Shown piece by piece: positions 17,506-26,231 of a DNA stretch of 64,000 nucleotides; positions within the stretch are counted from its first letter, which is position 1, and each line of letters begins with the position of its first letter. This DNA comes from CAISCU01 sp051861545 (GTDB taxonomy: Bacteria; Bacteroidota; Bacteroidia; UKL13-3). The stretch lies in assembly GCA_051861545.1 (NCBI GenBank), contig JBIMKP010000010.1, positions 1-64,000 of the forward strand, read 5' to 3'. The notes beneath the pieces were generated by a model, which did no database searches, was not told the origin of the DNA, and saw nothing but the letters and a program-made list of their open reading frames with translations. The position numbers and the translations under genes were made by a program.

Positions 17506-18195
17506 ATGACTTTAGAGGAAAAATTCTTCGATTTTAGAGTATTTTTGAGAATCATTTATATCGACATACATACGCACCATTCCTACCTTGAATCAGATGA
17601 TGTAATTTTTATCAGACAGGCTTATATGCGCCCTTTTATCCCCCCAAATGAAAATTATTTTGTTTCAAAAGGTTTACATCCTTGGTTTATAGAACAAAAT
17701 TTCGATGACGAAGCTAGTTTCAACTTGTTCTCAAATCCAAAAGTTTTAGCAATAGGAGAGTGTGGTTTAGATAGGTTAAAACCTCAGTTTGATTTACAAA
17801 TTGAAGTGTTTAAAAAGCAGTTTTTTATTGCAAATAATTTAGGCAAACCCCTCATTTTACATATAGTTAAAGCTTATGATGAAATAGAACTTTTAATAAG
17901 AAACACAAAAGTTCCAATTATACTTCATCAATATTTAGGAAATGAAATTCAAACCAGTCGTTTTTTATCTAATAAACTTGTTTATTTTTCATTTGGTAAA
18001 AATCTAAATCATTCAAAAACTATTTCAGCTTTGAATCAAATTCCACTGAATCGAATCTTTCTTGAAACTGATATTAGTTCTAAACACATCAAAGATATTT
18101 ACAATGAATTTAGTGCTATATCGCAAATAGATTTAAATAAACTGAAGCAAATTTTGTACTTAAATTTTGAGAGGATATTTCCTTTAATTCCATAA
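17506..18195 (+). CDS. TatD family metal-dependent hydrolase
   Basis: The TatD metal-site motifs are present: IDIHTHHS near the N-terminus, GECGLDR, LILHIVKAYDE, LHQYLG and FLETDIS. TatD proteins are TIM-barrel amidohydrolases, several with 3'-5' DNase activity; the substrate here is unproven. The start is uncertain: ATG 17506 leaves ~18 residues before the IDIHTHH strand, TTG 17494 leaves more, and an ATT close to the motif is also possible. At 229 residues it is slightly shorter than typical TatD (~260). Its 3' end overlaps the convergent yqgE gene by 12 nt. Confidence 0.85.
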   Translation: MTLEEKFFDFRVFLRIIYIDIHTHHSYLESDDVIFIRQAYMRPFIPPNENYFVSKGLHPWFIEQNFDDEASFNLFSNPKVLAIGECGLDRLKPQFDLQIEVFKKQFFIANNLGKPLILHIVKAYDEIELLIRNTKVPIILHQYLGNEIQTSRFLSNKLVYFSFGKNLNHSKTISALNQIPLNRIFLETDISSKHIKDIYNEFSAISQIDLNKLKQILYLNFERIFPLIP

Positions 18196-18759
18196 ATAAT
18201 CTTCTGGTGAATTTGCTAAATATGCAAAATCATCACCCAATTCTTTTACTTGTTTCTCCCACATTTCTTCTGATTCAGAGTCAAATACTACTGTTTGATT
18301 AGCTGGGATTGTCCACCATGCTTTCTGCTCAATTTCAATTTCAAGTTGATTAGGTCCCCAACCACTATATCCTATAAAAAATTTAAAATCAGACTCTTTA
18401 GCTAATCCTTTTTCAAACAATAAATTTACTTGTTCTATACTTCCACCCCAGAATATGCCATTTGAAATCTCAATTGAATCTTCAATTAAATTTCCTAATC
18501 TATGTATAAAATGAAGACTATTTTCTTCTATTGGTCCGCCATAAAAAAGAGGGAAATCATGGTCAAGAATTTCAGGAACCAATTCACTACACATGAGGTT
18601 CATTGGTTTATTTAATACAAAACCTACTGAACCTTCTAATTCATGCTCACAAATTAAAACCAAACTTTTTCTAAAATTAATATCAGCCATAAAGGGTTCT
18701 CCAATTAAAACTGAACCTTTTGATGGTTTAAAATTGATTCCAATTTCTTTAATTTTCAT
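18184..18759 (-). CDS. yqgE: YqgE/AlgH family protein
   Basis: The 191 residues match the YqgE/AlgH (DUF179) family throughout: PSKGSVLIGEPFMAD, SLVLICEHELEGSVGFVLNKP, FYGGPIEENSLHFIH and FIGYSGWGPNQLE. The family is widespread and cytoplasmic, and its biochemical role is not settled. The length is normal. The final four codons overlap the 3' end of the convergent TatD gene, so the two messages are antisense at their ends. Confidence 0.93.
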   Translation of the reverse strand: MKIKEIGINFKPSKGSVLIGEPFMADINFRKSLVLICEHELEGSVGFVLNKPMNLMCSELVPEILDHDFPLFYGGPIEENSLHFIHRLGNLIEDSIEISNGIFWGGSIEQVNLLFEKGLAKESDFKFFIGYSGWGPNQLEIEIEQKAWWTIPANQTVVFDSESEEMWEKQVKELGDDFAYLANSPEDYLWN

Positions 18760-18944
18760 TGATACAATTTAAGAGGTTTCATTTGTTATTAAAACATTTT
18801 CTTAGAAGTTATTGATTGTTAGGTGTCTTTTTTTTGATGGTATATTTATTCCTAAATTCATTCAATTTCTTTTGTCTTTTTTGATTGATATCAGATTTAT
18901 TTTAATTGTTTGGTTATACCTTCGAGTTATTAAATATTGAGTTT

Positions 18945-19592
18945 ATGATTACTAGTGAACAAATTGCCGCAATTCGACAAGATTATACCCTGAAAGAATT
19001 TAATGAAAAGGATTTAAACAAAAATCCTTTTGAACAGTTTAAACTTTGGTTACATGAAGCGGTTTCTGCTGAGGTTAATGAGCCCAATGCAATGACACTT
19101 GCTACAACTAATTTTTCTGGTAAGCCTGCTGCCCGAATAGTTTTATTAAAGGGGATTAATGATAATGGTTTAATGTTTTATACCAATTACAATTCTGATA
19201 AAGGCAAACAAATGCAATCAAATCCTTTTGCAGCTTTGGTGTTTTTTTGGCCAGAGTTACAAAGACAAATTCGCGTAGAAGGAACTATAAAAAAAGTTTC
19301 TGCTGAAGAATCTGATGAATACTTTAATTCAAGGCCAATTGATAGTCAGATTGGCGCACACGCTTCTCCTCAAAGTCAACCTATCGAAGGAAGGCATGTA
19401 ATTACAGACAGATTAGACGAATTAAAGAAATTGTTTTCAGAAACACCAATTATTAGACCCATACATTGGGGAGGATATATTCTTGAGCCTGATATGTTTG
19501 AATTTTGGCAAGGTAGAGCAAGTAGATTGCACGATAGGTTTAAGTTTTCTTTAATAGAGAGCAATTGGGTAAGTCAAAGATTAGCACCATAA
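18945..19592 (+). CDS. pdxH: Pyridoxamine/pyridoxine 5'-phosphate oxidase
   Basis: This FMN-dependent enzyme oxidises PNP or PMP to pyridoxal 5'-phosphate, supplying the cofactor for the aminotransferase and tryptophanase in this window. The PdxH motifs are seen: PNAMTLATTNFSGKPAARIV, FYTNYNSDKGKQM, QIRVEGTIKKVS, RPIDSQIGAHASPQSQPI, and the C-terminal FWQGRASRLHDRF then QRLAP. ATG 18945 (MITSEQIAAIRQDY) gives 215 residues; a TTG at 18906 would add 13 unneeded residues. It is probably a single-gene unit, divergent from yqgE. Confidence 0.96.
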   Translation: MITSEQIAAIRQDYTLKEFNEKDLNKNPFEQFKLWLHEAVSAEVNEPNAMTLATTNFSGKPAARIVLLKGINDNGLMFYTNYNSDKGKQMQSNPFAALVFFWPELQRQIRVEGTIKKVSAEESDEYFNSRPIDSQIGAHASPQSQPIEGRHVITDRLDELKKLFSETPIIRPIHWGGYILEPDMFEFWQGRASRLHDRFKFSLIESNWVSQRLAP

Positions 19593-19683
19593 TAGTTTTT
19601 TTTAAGATTTAACTTTTTGTTAACATGCTTTTAAATTTAGAAAAAATTAATATATTGCTGATTCAAGACCTTAACCCCAGAGC

Positions 19684-20799
19684 ATGATTGATATTATTTT
19701 GGTAAGTATTTCGGCCTTTTTGATTGTAGTTTTTGCAATTCCCTCTATTATAACTGTAGCCAAATTAAAGGGCCTTTATGATAAACCAGACGAACGAAAA
19801 ATACATTCAAACAAAATTCCCCGTTTGGGTGGACTAGCTGTTTTTATAGGCTTTGTCTTATCTGTTTCTATTTGGGGAACTTTTTCTGATATGCCAGGCA
19901 TTCAATACTTACAAGCTTCCTTAATACTTTTGTTTTTTAGTGGTTTAAAAGATGATATTATCATATTATCACCAATGAAAAAATTAGGAACTCAATTAAT
20001 TGCTGCAGGCTTTGTTTCTTATTTAACTCCTGTTAGGTTAACAGATTTTCATGGTGTATTTGGAATTCATGAAATTCCGTTAAGTGTTAGTATCCCGCTT
20101 ACAATGTTTACTTTAATTGTTATAACCAATTCATTTAATTTAATTGATGGAGCAGATGGTTTGGCTGGTGGATTGGGATTATTAATGAGTCTAACATTTG
20201 CAATCTATTTTTTTAATTCTGATGACCATAGTTGGGCTTTGATGGCATTTGCTCTGGCCGGCGCTCTTTTGGGATTTTTGTTTTTTAATTTTAATCCTGC
20301 AAAAATATTTCTTGGAGATGCAGGTTCACTCACCACGGGATTTTTATTGGCCATATTTGCAATCCATTTTATTGAAATGAACATTTCTGATATCAATTCA
20401 ATAAGTAGAATTGATTCTGCTCCTGGTATTGCAATAGCTATTTTGATAGTACCTCTTTACGATACTTTAAGGGTTTTTATTCTTAGAACAAGTAAGAAGA
20501 AATCTCCATTTCAAGCCGATAGAAACCATATTCATCATTGGTTAATGAGAATTGGTATGAATCACCGTGAAGTTAGTTTTACATTAGTTGCAGTAAACTT
20601 GGTATTTATTTTAGTGGCATTTTTAATTAAAGACAATCCAGCTTATTTGGTTACTTCAATTATTGTTGGTTTATCCATTATTGTGGGTCAAATTCCTGCT
20701 TACTTTTATCGCCACAAATTATCTGATTTAGAAGCAGATGATACTGCATTGTTAGATTTGCAAGAAAATTTAAAGGGAAAATCTAATTTGGTTAAATAA
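19684..20799 (+). CDS. WecA/TagO/MraY-family undecaprenyl-phosphate sugar-1-P transferase
   Basis: This polytopic membrane enzyme of glycosyltransferase family 4 has about ten or eleven hydrophobic segments. Motifs include DKPDERKIHSNKIPRLGGLA at the first cytoplasmic loop, GLKDDI, NSFNLIDGADGLAGGLG, FNFNPAKIFLGDAGSL and the HIHH loop at the cytoplasmic side. These fit the WecA/TagO branch rather than MraY. They point to transfer of a HexNAc-1-phosphate to undecaprenyl phosphate to start polysaccharide or O-antigen-type glycan synthesis. The sugar is not known. It converges with rdgB with 7 nt between stops. Confidence 0.9.
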   Translation: MIDIILVSISAFLIVVFAIPSIITVAKLKGLYDKPDERKIHSNKIPRLGGLAVFIGFVLSVSIWGTFSDMPGIQYLQASLILLFFSGLKDDIIILSPMKKLGTQLIAAGFVSYLTPVRLTDFHGVFGIHEIPLSVSIPLTMFTLIVITNSFNLIDGADGLAGGLGLLMSLTFAIYFFNSDDHSWALMAFALAGALLGFLFFNFNPAKIFLGDAGSLTTGFLLAIFAIHFIEMNISDINSISRIDSAPGIAIAILIVPLYDTLRVFILRTSKKKSPFQADRNHIHHWLMRIGMNHREVSFTLVAVNLVFILVAFLIKDNPAYLVTSIIVGLSIIVGQIPAYFYRHKLSDLEADDTALLDLQENLKGKSNLVK

Positions 20800-20806
20800 G
20801 GATTCG

Positions 20807-21394
20807 TTATTTTAAATCTCCGTTTAACAATAGAAATTCTTTCATTTTCTCCATGGCAATTGCTCTATGAGAAATATTATTTTTTTCTTCTGAACTCATT
20901 TCAGCTAGCGTTCTAGTTTCACCTTCGGGAATAAAAATAGGGTCATAGCCAAATCCATTCACACCTCTCATTTCATTGATAATTGTGCCTTTAAGTTCCC
21001 CTTCAAAGTAGTAGGTATTATTGTTATATATTAAGCAAATCCAACTAACAAACCTAGCATTTTTGTTGGTTTTATCAGAAAGGGCTTCAATTAGCTTTTC
21101 CATATTTTTCCAAGCTAATTTTTCTGGTCCAGCATATCTAGCGCTGTATACGCCCGGTGCTCCATTTAAAGCTTCTACTTCTAAACCGGTATCATCTGCA
21201 AAAACATTTAAACCAGTAATATCGAAGCAGGCTTTAGCTTTAATTAGTGAATTTTCTTTTAAAGTTTCACCTGTTTCTGGAATTTCTTCTATTATCCCAA
21301 TATCATTTAAGGAATACACTTTAGCGATTCCATTAAATAAAGAGTTAATCTCTTTTACCTTATTTTGGTTGTGACTTGCAAAAATTAGTTTCAT
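20807..21394 (-). CDS. rdgB: Non-canonical purine NTP pyrophosphatase (RdgB/HAM1)
   Basis: This house-cleaning enzyme hydrolyses ITP, dITP and XTP to monophosphates. The diagnostic N-terminus MKLIFASHNQNKVKEI is present, followed by ETGETLKENSLIKAKA, FADDTGLEVEALNGAPGVYSAR and GFGYDPIFIPEG. ATG at 21394 gives 195 residues, the normal length; the longer frame to 21433 would overlap the upstream gene. It starts 5 nt after the stop of the unknown gene at 21400-21876, so the two are probably one operon. Confidence 0.96.
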   Translation of the reverse strand: MKLIFASHNQNKVKEINSLFNGIAKVYSLNDIGIIEEIPETGETLKENSLIKAKACFDITGLNVFADDTGLEVEALNGAPGVYSARYAGPEKLAWKNMEKLIEALSDKTNKNARFVSWICLIYNNNTYYFEGELKGTIINEMRGVNGFGYDPIFIPEGETRTLAEMSSEEKNNISHRAIAMEKMKEFLLLNGDLK

Positions 21395-21399
21395 AACAT

Positions 21400-21876
21400 T
21401 TAAGAAAAGAACATTTTTTTCATAGCAATCCAAAGTTTTCCTTTAGCTGCATTATCATTAATGTATTCATTTAATGATTGAGCTTTTAATATACCTATCC
21501 CATGCAAAAGGGCTTGATGGTGATTTTCCATTTTTATTTTATTTTCCATCATAAAAGCATCACATCCCCAGATAATAACTGTTTGAGGTTTAAGCTGATT
21601 TAGAATATCTTCGAAACTAAACTTATCTTTTTCAGTATTTATTAGCCAAATATCATCAAATGTCTTTTTTAAACCTTTATCCAAGATACCACTTAATAAC
21701 TGTTTTTCAGGATCTGAAAAATAATCGTGTGTTTTACAATCACTAAGCATCAAGAGTTTATGATGTCCTTTTCCCAAAGGGTTGATTTGTATGGAAAAAT
21801 CTGTTTCTTTGACCCCGATTATTTCATCGAATAGGGGAAGCACAAAAGCGTCGTCTATCTTTAAACCATTATTCAT
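21400..21876 (-). CDS. Conserved hypothetical cytoplasmic protein upstream of rdgB
   Basis: I do not recognise this protein. From ATG 21876 it has 158 residues, no signal peptide and no membrane segment. It contains a hydrophobic strand QTVIIWGCDAFMM and an HHQALLHGIGI segment. A longer start (to 21915) would overlap ilvE. Its stop lies 5 nt before rdgB on the same strand, so it is probably translated from the same message. Its ATG is only 3 nt from the divergent ilvE ATG. The operon position hints at a nucleotide or DNA-related job, but the sequence shows no direct evidence for that. Confidence 0.7.
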   Translation of the reverse strand: MNNGLKIDDAFVLPLFDEIIGVKETDFSIQINPLGKGHHKLLMLSDCKTHDYFSDPEKQLLSGILDKGLKKTFDDIWLINTEKDKFSFEDILNQLKPQTVIIWGCDAFMMENKIKMENHHQALLHGIGILKAQSLNEYINDNAAKGKLWIAMKKMFFS

Positions 21877-21879
21877 ACC

Positions 21880-22944
21880 ATGGCAATTTCGATAAAAATT
21901 AATAAAACACAGCAATCAAGAATTGATCAATGTGATTTTGAGAACATTGAGTTCGGAAAAATCTTTTCAGACCACATGTTTAAGGTGGATTTTATGGATG
22001 GCAAGTGGCAAAATCCTCAAATTCTTCCTTATGGTCCTATTTTAATGGCTCCTTCAATTTCTGCTTTACATTATGGTCAGGCAATTTTTGAAGGCATGAA
22101 AGCTTTTAAGAATTCACAAGGTGAAGCGCTATTATTCAGACCAATGGATAATATTATTAGATTAAATGAAAGTGCCGTTCGAATGGGAATGCCTGAAATT
22201 CCACAAGAGCTTTTCATGGAAGGTCTAAGTACCTTAGTTTCACTTGAAAAAGATTGGATTCCAACAAAAGAGGGTAGTGCTTTGTATTTGAGACCTTTTA
22301 TGTTTGCAACCGATGATTTTGTTGGAGTGCGTCCTAGTAATAACTACAGTTTTATTATTTTCTGTTGCCCAGTAAATAGTTATTATCCAAAACCAATTAA
22401 GGTTTTGGTTGAAGAAAATTTTGTAAGAGCATCCGATGGAATGGCTGGTTTTGCAAAGGCTGCTGGTAATTATGGAATCTCTATGCTTCCTACTTTAGAG
22501 GCAAAAAAGAAAGGGTACGACCAAATTATTTGGACTGATGGTAGGACCCACGAACACGTAGAAGAATCAGGAACAACTAATCTGTTTTTCATAATAAATG
22601 ATGAAACAGTATGGACACCAGCTTTAGATGGAAATATTTTAAGAGGGGTTACAAGAGATAGTTGTATTAAGCTCCTAAAGCAAAGAGGATTGAAGATTGA
22701 AGAAAGAAAAATTACTGTTAGTGAAGTTATAGAAGCTGCAAAATCTGGAGCAATGACAGATTGCTTCGGTACTGGAACAGCTGCTATTATTGCTAAAATT
22801 GCAGGTATTGGATATAAAGGTAACGATTATATGCTTCCAGATTCAGAGCAAAGAGTTATTTCTAATTGGATTTATAAGACAATCTATGGTATCCAAACTG
22901 GAAATCACCAGGATGATTTTAAGTGGATTGTAAATCTTAAATAA
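21880..22944 (+). CDS. ilvE: Branched-chain amino acid aminotransferase
   Basis: This is a fold-type IV PLP aminotransferase interconverting Leu, Ile and Val with their 2-oxo acids. It is the longer class II form (354 residues) common in Bacteroidota. Motifs are LPYGPILMAPSISALHYGQ, IFEGMKAFK, the PLP-Lys region GFAKAAGNYG, and EHVEESGTTNLFF, then GTAAII near the C-terminus. The ATG at 21880 is three bases from the ATG of a divergent gene, so its promoter must lie inside that gene. A strong hairpin terminator follows at once. Confidence 0.95.
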   Translation: MAISIKINKTQQSRIDQCDFENIEFGKIFSDHMFKVDFMDGKWQNPQILPYGPILMAPSISALHYGQAIFEGMKAFKNSQGEALLFRPMDNIIRLNESAVRMGMPEIPQELFMEGLSTLVSLEKDWIPTKEGSALYLRPFMFATDDFVGVRPSNNYSFIIFCCPVNSYYPKPIKVLVEENFVRASDGMAGFAKAAGNYGISMLPTLEAKKKGYDQIIWTDGRTHEHVEESGTTNLFFIINDETVWTPALDGNILRGVTRDSCIKLLKQRGLKIEERKITVSEVIEAAKSGAMTDCFGTGTAAIIAKIAGIGYKGNDYMLPDSEQRVISNWIYKTIYGIQTGNHQDDFKWIVNLK

Positions 22945-22980
22945 AAAAAATAGCCACTAGTTTACTAGTGGCTATTTTTT
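22945..22980. terminator. Bidirectional intrinsic terminator ilvE / phosphohexomutase
   Basis: A 16-bp perfect stem, AAAAAATAGCCACTAG/CTAGTGGCTATTTTTT (22945-22960 with 22965-22980), closes on a TTTA loop directly after the ilvE stop. It is followed by more T and sits between convergent genes. Confidence 0.92.
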
Positions 22981-22995
22981 TATCTTAAATCTTGA

Positions 22996-24402
22996 TTAAG
23001 CTAAAATAGTGTTTTTACATGCCTCAAGTATTTTTTGAGCATTTTCATCTGTATCACTTTCAGAATATACCCTTAAAACAGGTTCTGTTCCACTTGCACG
23101 AATCATCACCCATTCTCCCTTACCTAAATGGAATTTAAATCCATCTAAATCTTCGGTTTTTTCTATTTTGTAATTTCCAAATTGGGTATACTTTCCAGAT
23201 TTACATGCAGCCAAAACGTTTTGTTTAATTTCTTCAGTGATATGTAAATCAATTCTTCCCATTGAGAAAGAACCAACTACGTCATAAACTTCTTGAATCA
23301 ATTCATCCAAACTTTTGCCGGTTTTAGCCATGAATTCCCATAAAGTTAATCCAATCCAAATACCATCTCTTTCTGGAATGAAACCTTTAATCGCAATACC
23401 TCCACTTTCTTCGCCACCTACCAAAACATTTTCAGTAACCATTTTTTCGCAAATGTATTTGAAACCTATTTTAGTGATTTCAATAGGTAAGCCGTATGCT
23501 TCTGCAAGTTTGGTAATTTTAGATGTAGCACTGAATGTAGTTATTACTTTGCCATCCATTCCTTTGTACTTATGCAAATAATGCACTAAAAGTAAAATGA
23601 TATGGTGAGAATCTACAAATTTTCCGGCTTTGTTATAAAGTCCAATTCTATCTGCATCACCATCTGTAACCAAACCACAATCGATTTCTTCGCTAATTCT
23701 AATAAGTTCACTGAATTCTCCTAAGTTTTTGTGGATTGGTTCAGGTGCTTGTCCATCAAATCCTGGGTTATAATCGCAATGTAATAAAGTAATTTCAGGG
23801 AAAATTCTTCTCATTACATTTTGTCCAGCACCATACATCGCATCATAGGCAAATTCCATTCCTGAACTTTTAATAAGTTTTAGGTCGAATTTTGCTTCAA
23901 CCTCATTAACATAAAGCGTTTCTAAATCAACAAACTCTATCATTCCTTCATTAACTAAAGAATCAATTGATTTTGAAGGCACATCAACTAAATGATTAGG
24001 AATAGCTTGTTCAACTTCATCAATTACAGCTGGGCTTGAAGGGCCACCATAATGAGCTTTTAGTTTATATCCATTATAAGCTGGAGGATTATGACTTGCA
24101 GTTAGAATTACACCTAAAGCAGCACCAAATTTCACGGCACCTAAGCTAATCATTGGCGTAGAAACAAATCCTTTTGCCATTTTAACTTTGATTCCATTAG
24201 CACACATAACTTGAGCAGTAGCTTCTGCAAATAATTCACCAGCAAATCTGCAATCATGTCCTAAAACTACAGATAAATTGTTTGGGAAATTTTTCTTCAA
24301 GAACTCAGCCGTTCCTTGTGCAACTCTCTTAACATTATCAACTGTAAACTCGTTGGCGATAATTCCACGCCATCCATCGGTACCAAATTTAATTACGTAC
24401 AT
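22996..24402 (-). CDS. Phosphoglucomutase/phosphomannomutase family protein
   Basis: This is an alpha-D-phosphohexomutase. It has the four canonical motifs in order: the phosphoserine loop TASHNPPAYNGYK, metal loop DGDADRIG, sugar-binding GGEESGGIAIKG, and phosphate-binding RASGTEPVLRVYSES. It interconverts sugar 6- and 1-phosphates for cell-wall and polysaccharide precursors. Whether glucose, mannose or glucosamine is preferred cannot be told from these motifs. The length of 468 residues is normal and no signal peptide is present. It ends at a shared terminator with ilvE. Confidence 0.93.
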   Translation of the reverse strand: MYVIKFGTDGWRGIIANEFTVDNVKRVAQGTAEFLKKNFPNNLSVVLGHDCRFAGELFAEATAQVMCANGIKVKMAKGFVSTPMISLGAVKFGAALGVILTASHNPPAYNGYKLKAHYGGPSSPAVIDEVEQAIPNHLVDVPSKSIDSLVNEGMIEFVDLETLYVNEVEAKFDLKLIKSSGMEFAYDAMYGAGQNVMRRIFPEITLLHCDYNPGFDGQAPEPIHKNLGEFSELIRISEEIDCGLVTDGDADRIGLYNKAGKFVDSHHIILLLVHYLHKYKGMDGKVITTFSATSKITKLAEAYGLPIEITKIGFKYICEKMVTENVLVGGEESGGIAIKGFIPERDGIWIGLTLWEFMAKTGKSLDELIQEVYDVVGSFSMGRIDLHITEEIKQNVLAACKSGKYTQFGNYKIEKTEDLDGFKFHLGKGEWVMIRASGTEPVLRVYSESDTDENAQKILEACKNTILA

Positions 24403-24488
24403 AATATCTTTATTTATTGAAATAATACATTGCGTTCAACTTACATCTTTAGCCATTAAATGCCAAATTATTTTGAACAATTATTGTG

Positions 24489-25703
24489 TTAAACAAAAGC
24501 ATTTTCTCCCGTAACATCCATGCCGGTAATCAACAAATGGATATCATGAGTTCCTTCGTAAGTAACAACTGATTCAAGATTCATCATATGACGCATGATA
24601 GGATATTCACCAGTGATTCCCATTCCTCCTAACATTTGACGTGCATTTCTTGCAACATTTAAGGCTAAATCAACATTGTTTCTTTTAGCCATACTTATTT
24701 GTGCTGGAGTAGCTCTACCTTCATTCATCAAAACACCCAATCTCCAAGTAAGTAATTGTGCTTTTGTGATTTCTGTAATCATTTCAGCCAATTTTTTTTG
24801 TTGCAATTGAAATCCTCCAATTGGTCTTCCAAATTGAATTCTTTCTTTGCTATATCTTAACGCTGTATCATAACAATCTAAAGCAGCGCCAATTGCTCCC
24901 CAACTAATTCCATAACGAGCAGAGTTTAAGCAGGTCAATGGACCTTTTAAACCTTCTACATTTGGCAGAATATTTTCTTTAGGAACTAATACGTCATTGA
25001 ATACTAATTCACCAGTTGCACTTGCTCTTAAACTCCATTTGTTATGAGTTTCAGGAGTTGTGAAACCTTCCATTCCACGTTCAACGATAATTCCTTTAAT
25101 TTTACCTTCTTCATTTTTACCCCAAACAACCGCAATATCAGCAAATGGAGCATTGCTAATCCACATTTTTGCACCGTTTAGAATTACATTTTTACCATCA
25201 CCTGCATCTTTAAAGTTCGTAGTCATGCCAGCTGGATTTGAGCCATGATTCGGTTCAGTTAAACCAAAACAACCCATTAATTCACCTTTAGCTAATTTAG
25301 GAAGGTATTTATGTTTTTGTTCTTCTGAGCCGAACTTATAAATAGGATACATAACAAGGCTACCTTGAACAGATGCAGTGGATCTAATTCCAGAATCACA
25401 TCTTTCCAATTCTTGCATAATAATACCATAGGTGATATAGTCTAAACCACCACAGCCATATTCTGCCGGTAATTGCGGGCCAAATGCTCCGGCATCTGCC
25501 AATCCTTTTATTATATGATGAGGGAATGCAGCTTTTTGGGCGCAATCTTCAATAATAGGGGAGAGGTCTTTTTTAACCCAGTCACGTACCGTGTTTCTAA
25601 TTAAGATATGTTCTTCGGTTAGAAGTTCATCCATTAAATAATAGTCGTGGTGCTGGTAAGCATCGGTTTTGTTCGAGCGAATAAAAGAGTTTTCTGCATT
25701 CAT
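24489..25703 (-). CDS. gcdH: Acyl-CoA dehydrogenase, glutaryl-CoA dehydrogenase type
   Basis: This flavoprotein dehydrogenase resembles GcdH, which oxidises and decarboxylates glutaryl-CoA to crotonyl-CoA in lysine and tryptophan breakdown. Family motifs are CFGLTEPNHGSNPAGM, KMWISNAPFAD, RYGISWGAIGAA, QFGRPIGGFQLQQKKLAEM and GGMGITGEYPIMRHMMNLES. The C-terminal VVTYEGTHDIHLLITG carries the catalytic Glu; both it and the SARYGISWG segment are typical of GcdH rather than straight-chain dehydrogenases. ATG 25703 gives 404 residues; TTG 25739 would add 12. It diverges from folB across a 96-bp gap. Confidence 0.88.
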   Translation of the reverse strand: MNAENSFIRSNKTDAYQHHDYYLMDELLTEEHILIRNTVRDWVKKDLSPIIEDCAQKAAFPHHIIKGLADAGAFGPQLPAEYGCGGLDYITYGIIMQELERCDSGIRSTASVQGSLVMYPIYKFGSEEQKHKYLPKLAKGELMGCFGLTEPNHGSNPAGMTTNFKDAGDGKNVILNGAKMWISNAPFADIAVVWGKNEEGKIKGIIVERGMEGFTTPETHNKWSLRASATGELVFNDVLVPKENILPNVEGLKGPLTCLNSARYGISWGAIGAALDCYDTALRYSKERIQFGRPIGGFQLQQKKLAEMITEITKAQLLTWRLGVLMNEGRATPAQISMAKRNNVDLALNVARNARQMLGGMGITGEYPIMRHMMNLESVVTYEGTHDIHLLITGMDVTGENAFV

Positions 25704-25799
25704 ATGTTTTAAACATTTAAAGTCCTTATGAAGTTTCAATAATCAGACTTTTTTTCTTGCTGCGAAATTAGCTTTTTTGTACAAGTAAAAAATAAGCAA

Positions 25800-26159
25800 A
25801 TGAAGCTTGAGACAAGATTAGAGGGAATGGAATTTCATGCCTATCATGGTTGGTACCCTGAAGAGGCTAAGAATGGCGGTAAATTTAGGGTCGACGTTGT
25901 GCTTGAACAATTTGTTTACGATGACAAAGAGTTCAAAGATTTATCTGATGTGGTAAATTATGAGGAAGTTTTTTCAATTGTAAACAATCAAATGCAGAAC
26001 AGAAGGCAGTTAATTGAAGATTTAGGTAAATCAATTATTAATGAATTGAGTGAGCGATACCATCATTTACAAAAAGTTAAAGTAAAAATTACAAAGTTTA
26101 ACCCTGCCGGAAAATTCGATGGAGCTAATGCCGTAATTATTTTTGAAAGAGATTTGTAG
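25800..26159 (+). CDS. folB: Dihydroneopterin aldolase
   Basis: This 119-residue folate-pathway enzyme cleaves 7,8-dihydroneopterin to 6-hydroxymethyldihydropterin and glycolaldehyde. It shows the FolB pattern: LEGMEFHAYHGWYPEEAKNG with catalytic Tyr/Glu positions, DVVNYEEVFSIV, LIEDLGKSI, and KVKITKFNPA near the end. Length and motif spacing are normal. It is a single gene divergent from gcdH and convergent with the secreted esterase. Confidence 0.93.
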   Translation: MKLETRLEGMEFHAYHGWYPEEAKNGGKFRVDVVLEQFVYDDKEFKDLSDVVNYEEVFSIVNNQMQNRRQLIEDLGKSIINELSERYHHLQKVKVKITKFNPAGKFDGANAVIIFERDL

Positions 26160-26231
26160 AATTTTCTCAATAAGTCTTATTTATTGATTTATTCATATTG
26201 TATAATTTTTATTAAAGTTTCAGATTTCTTC

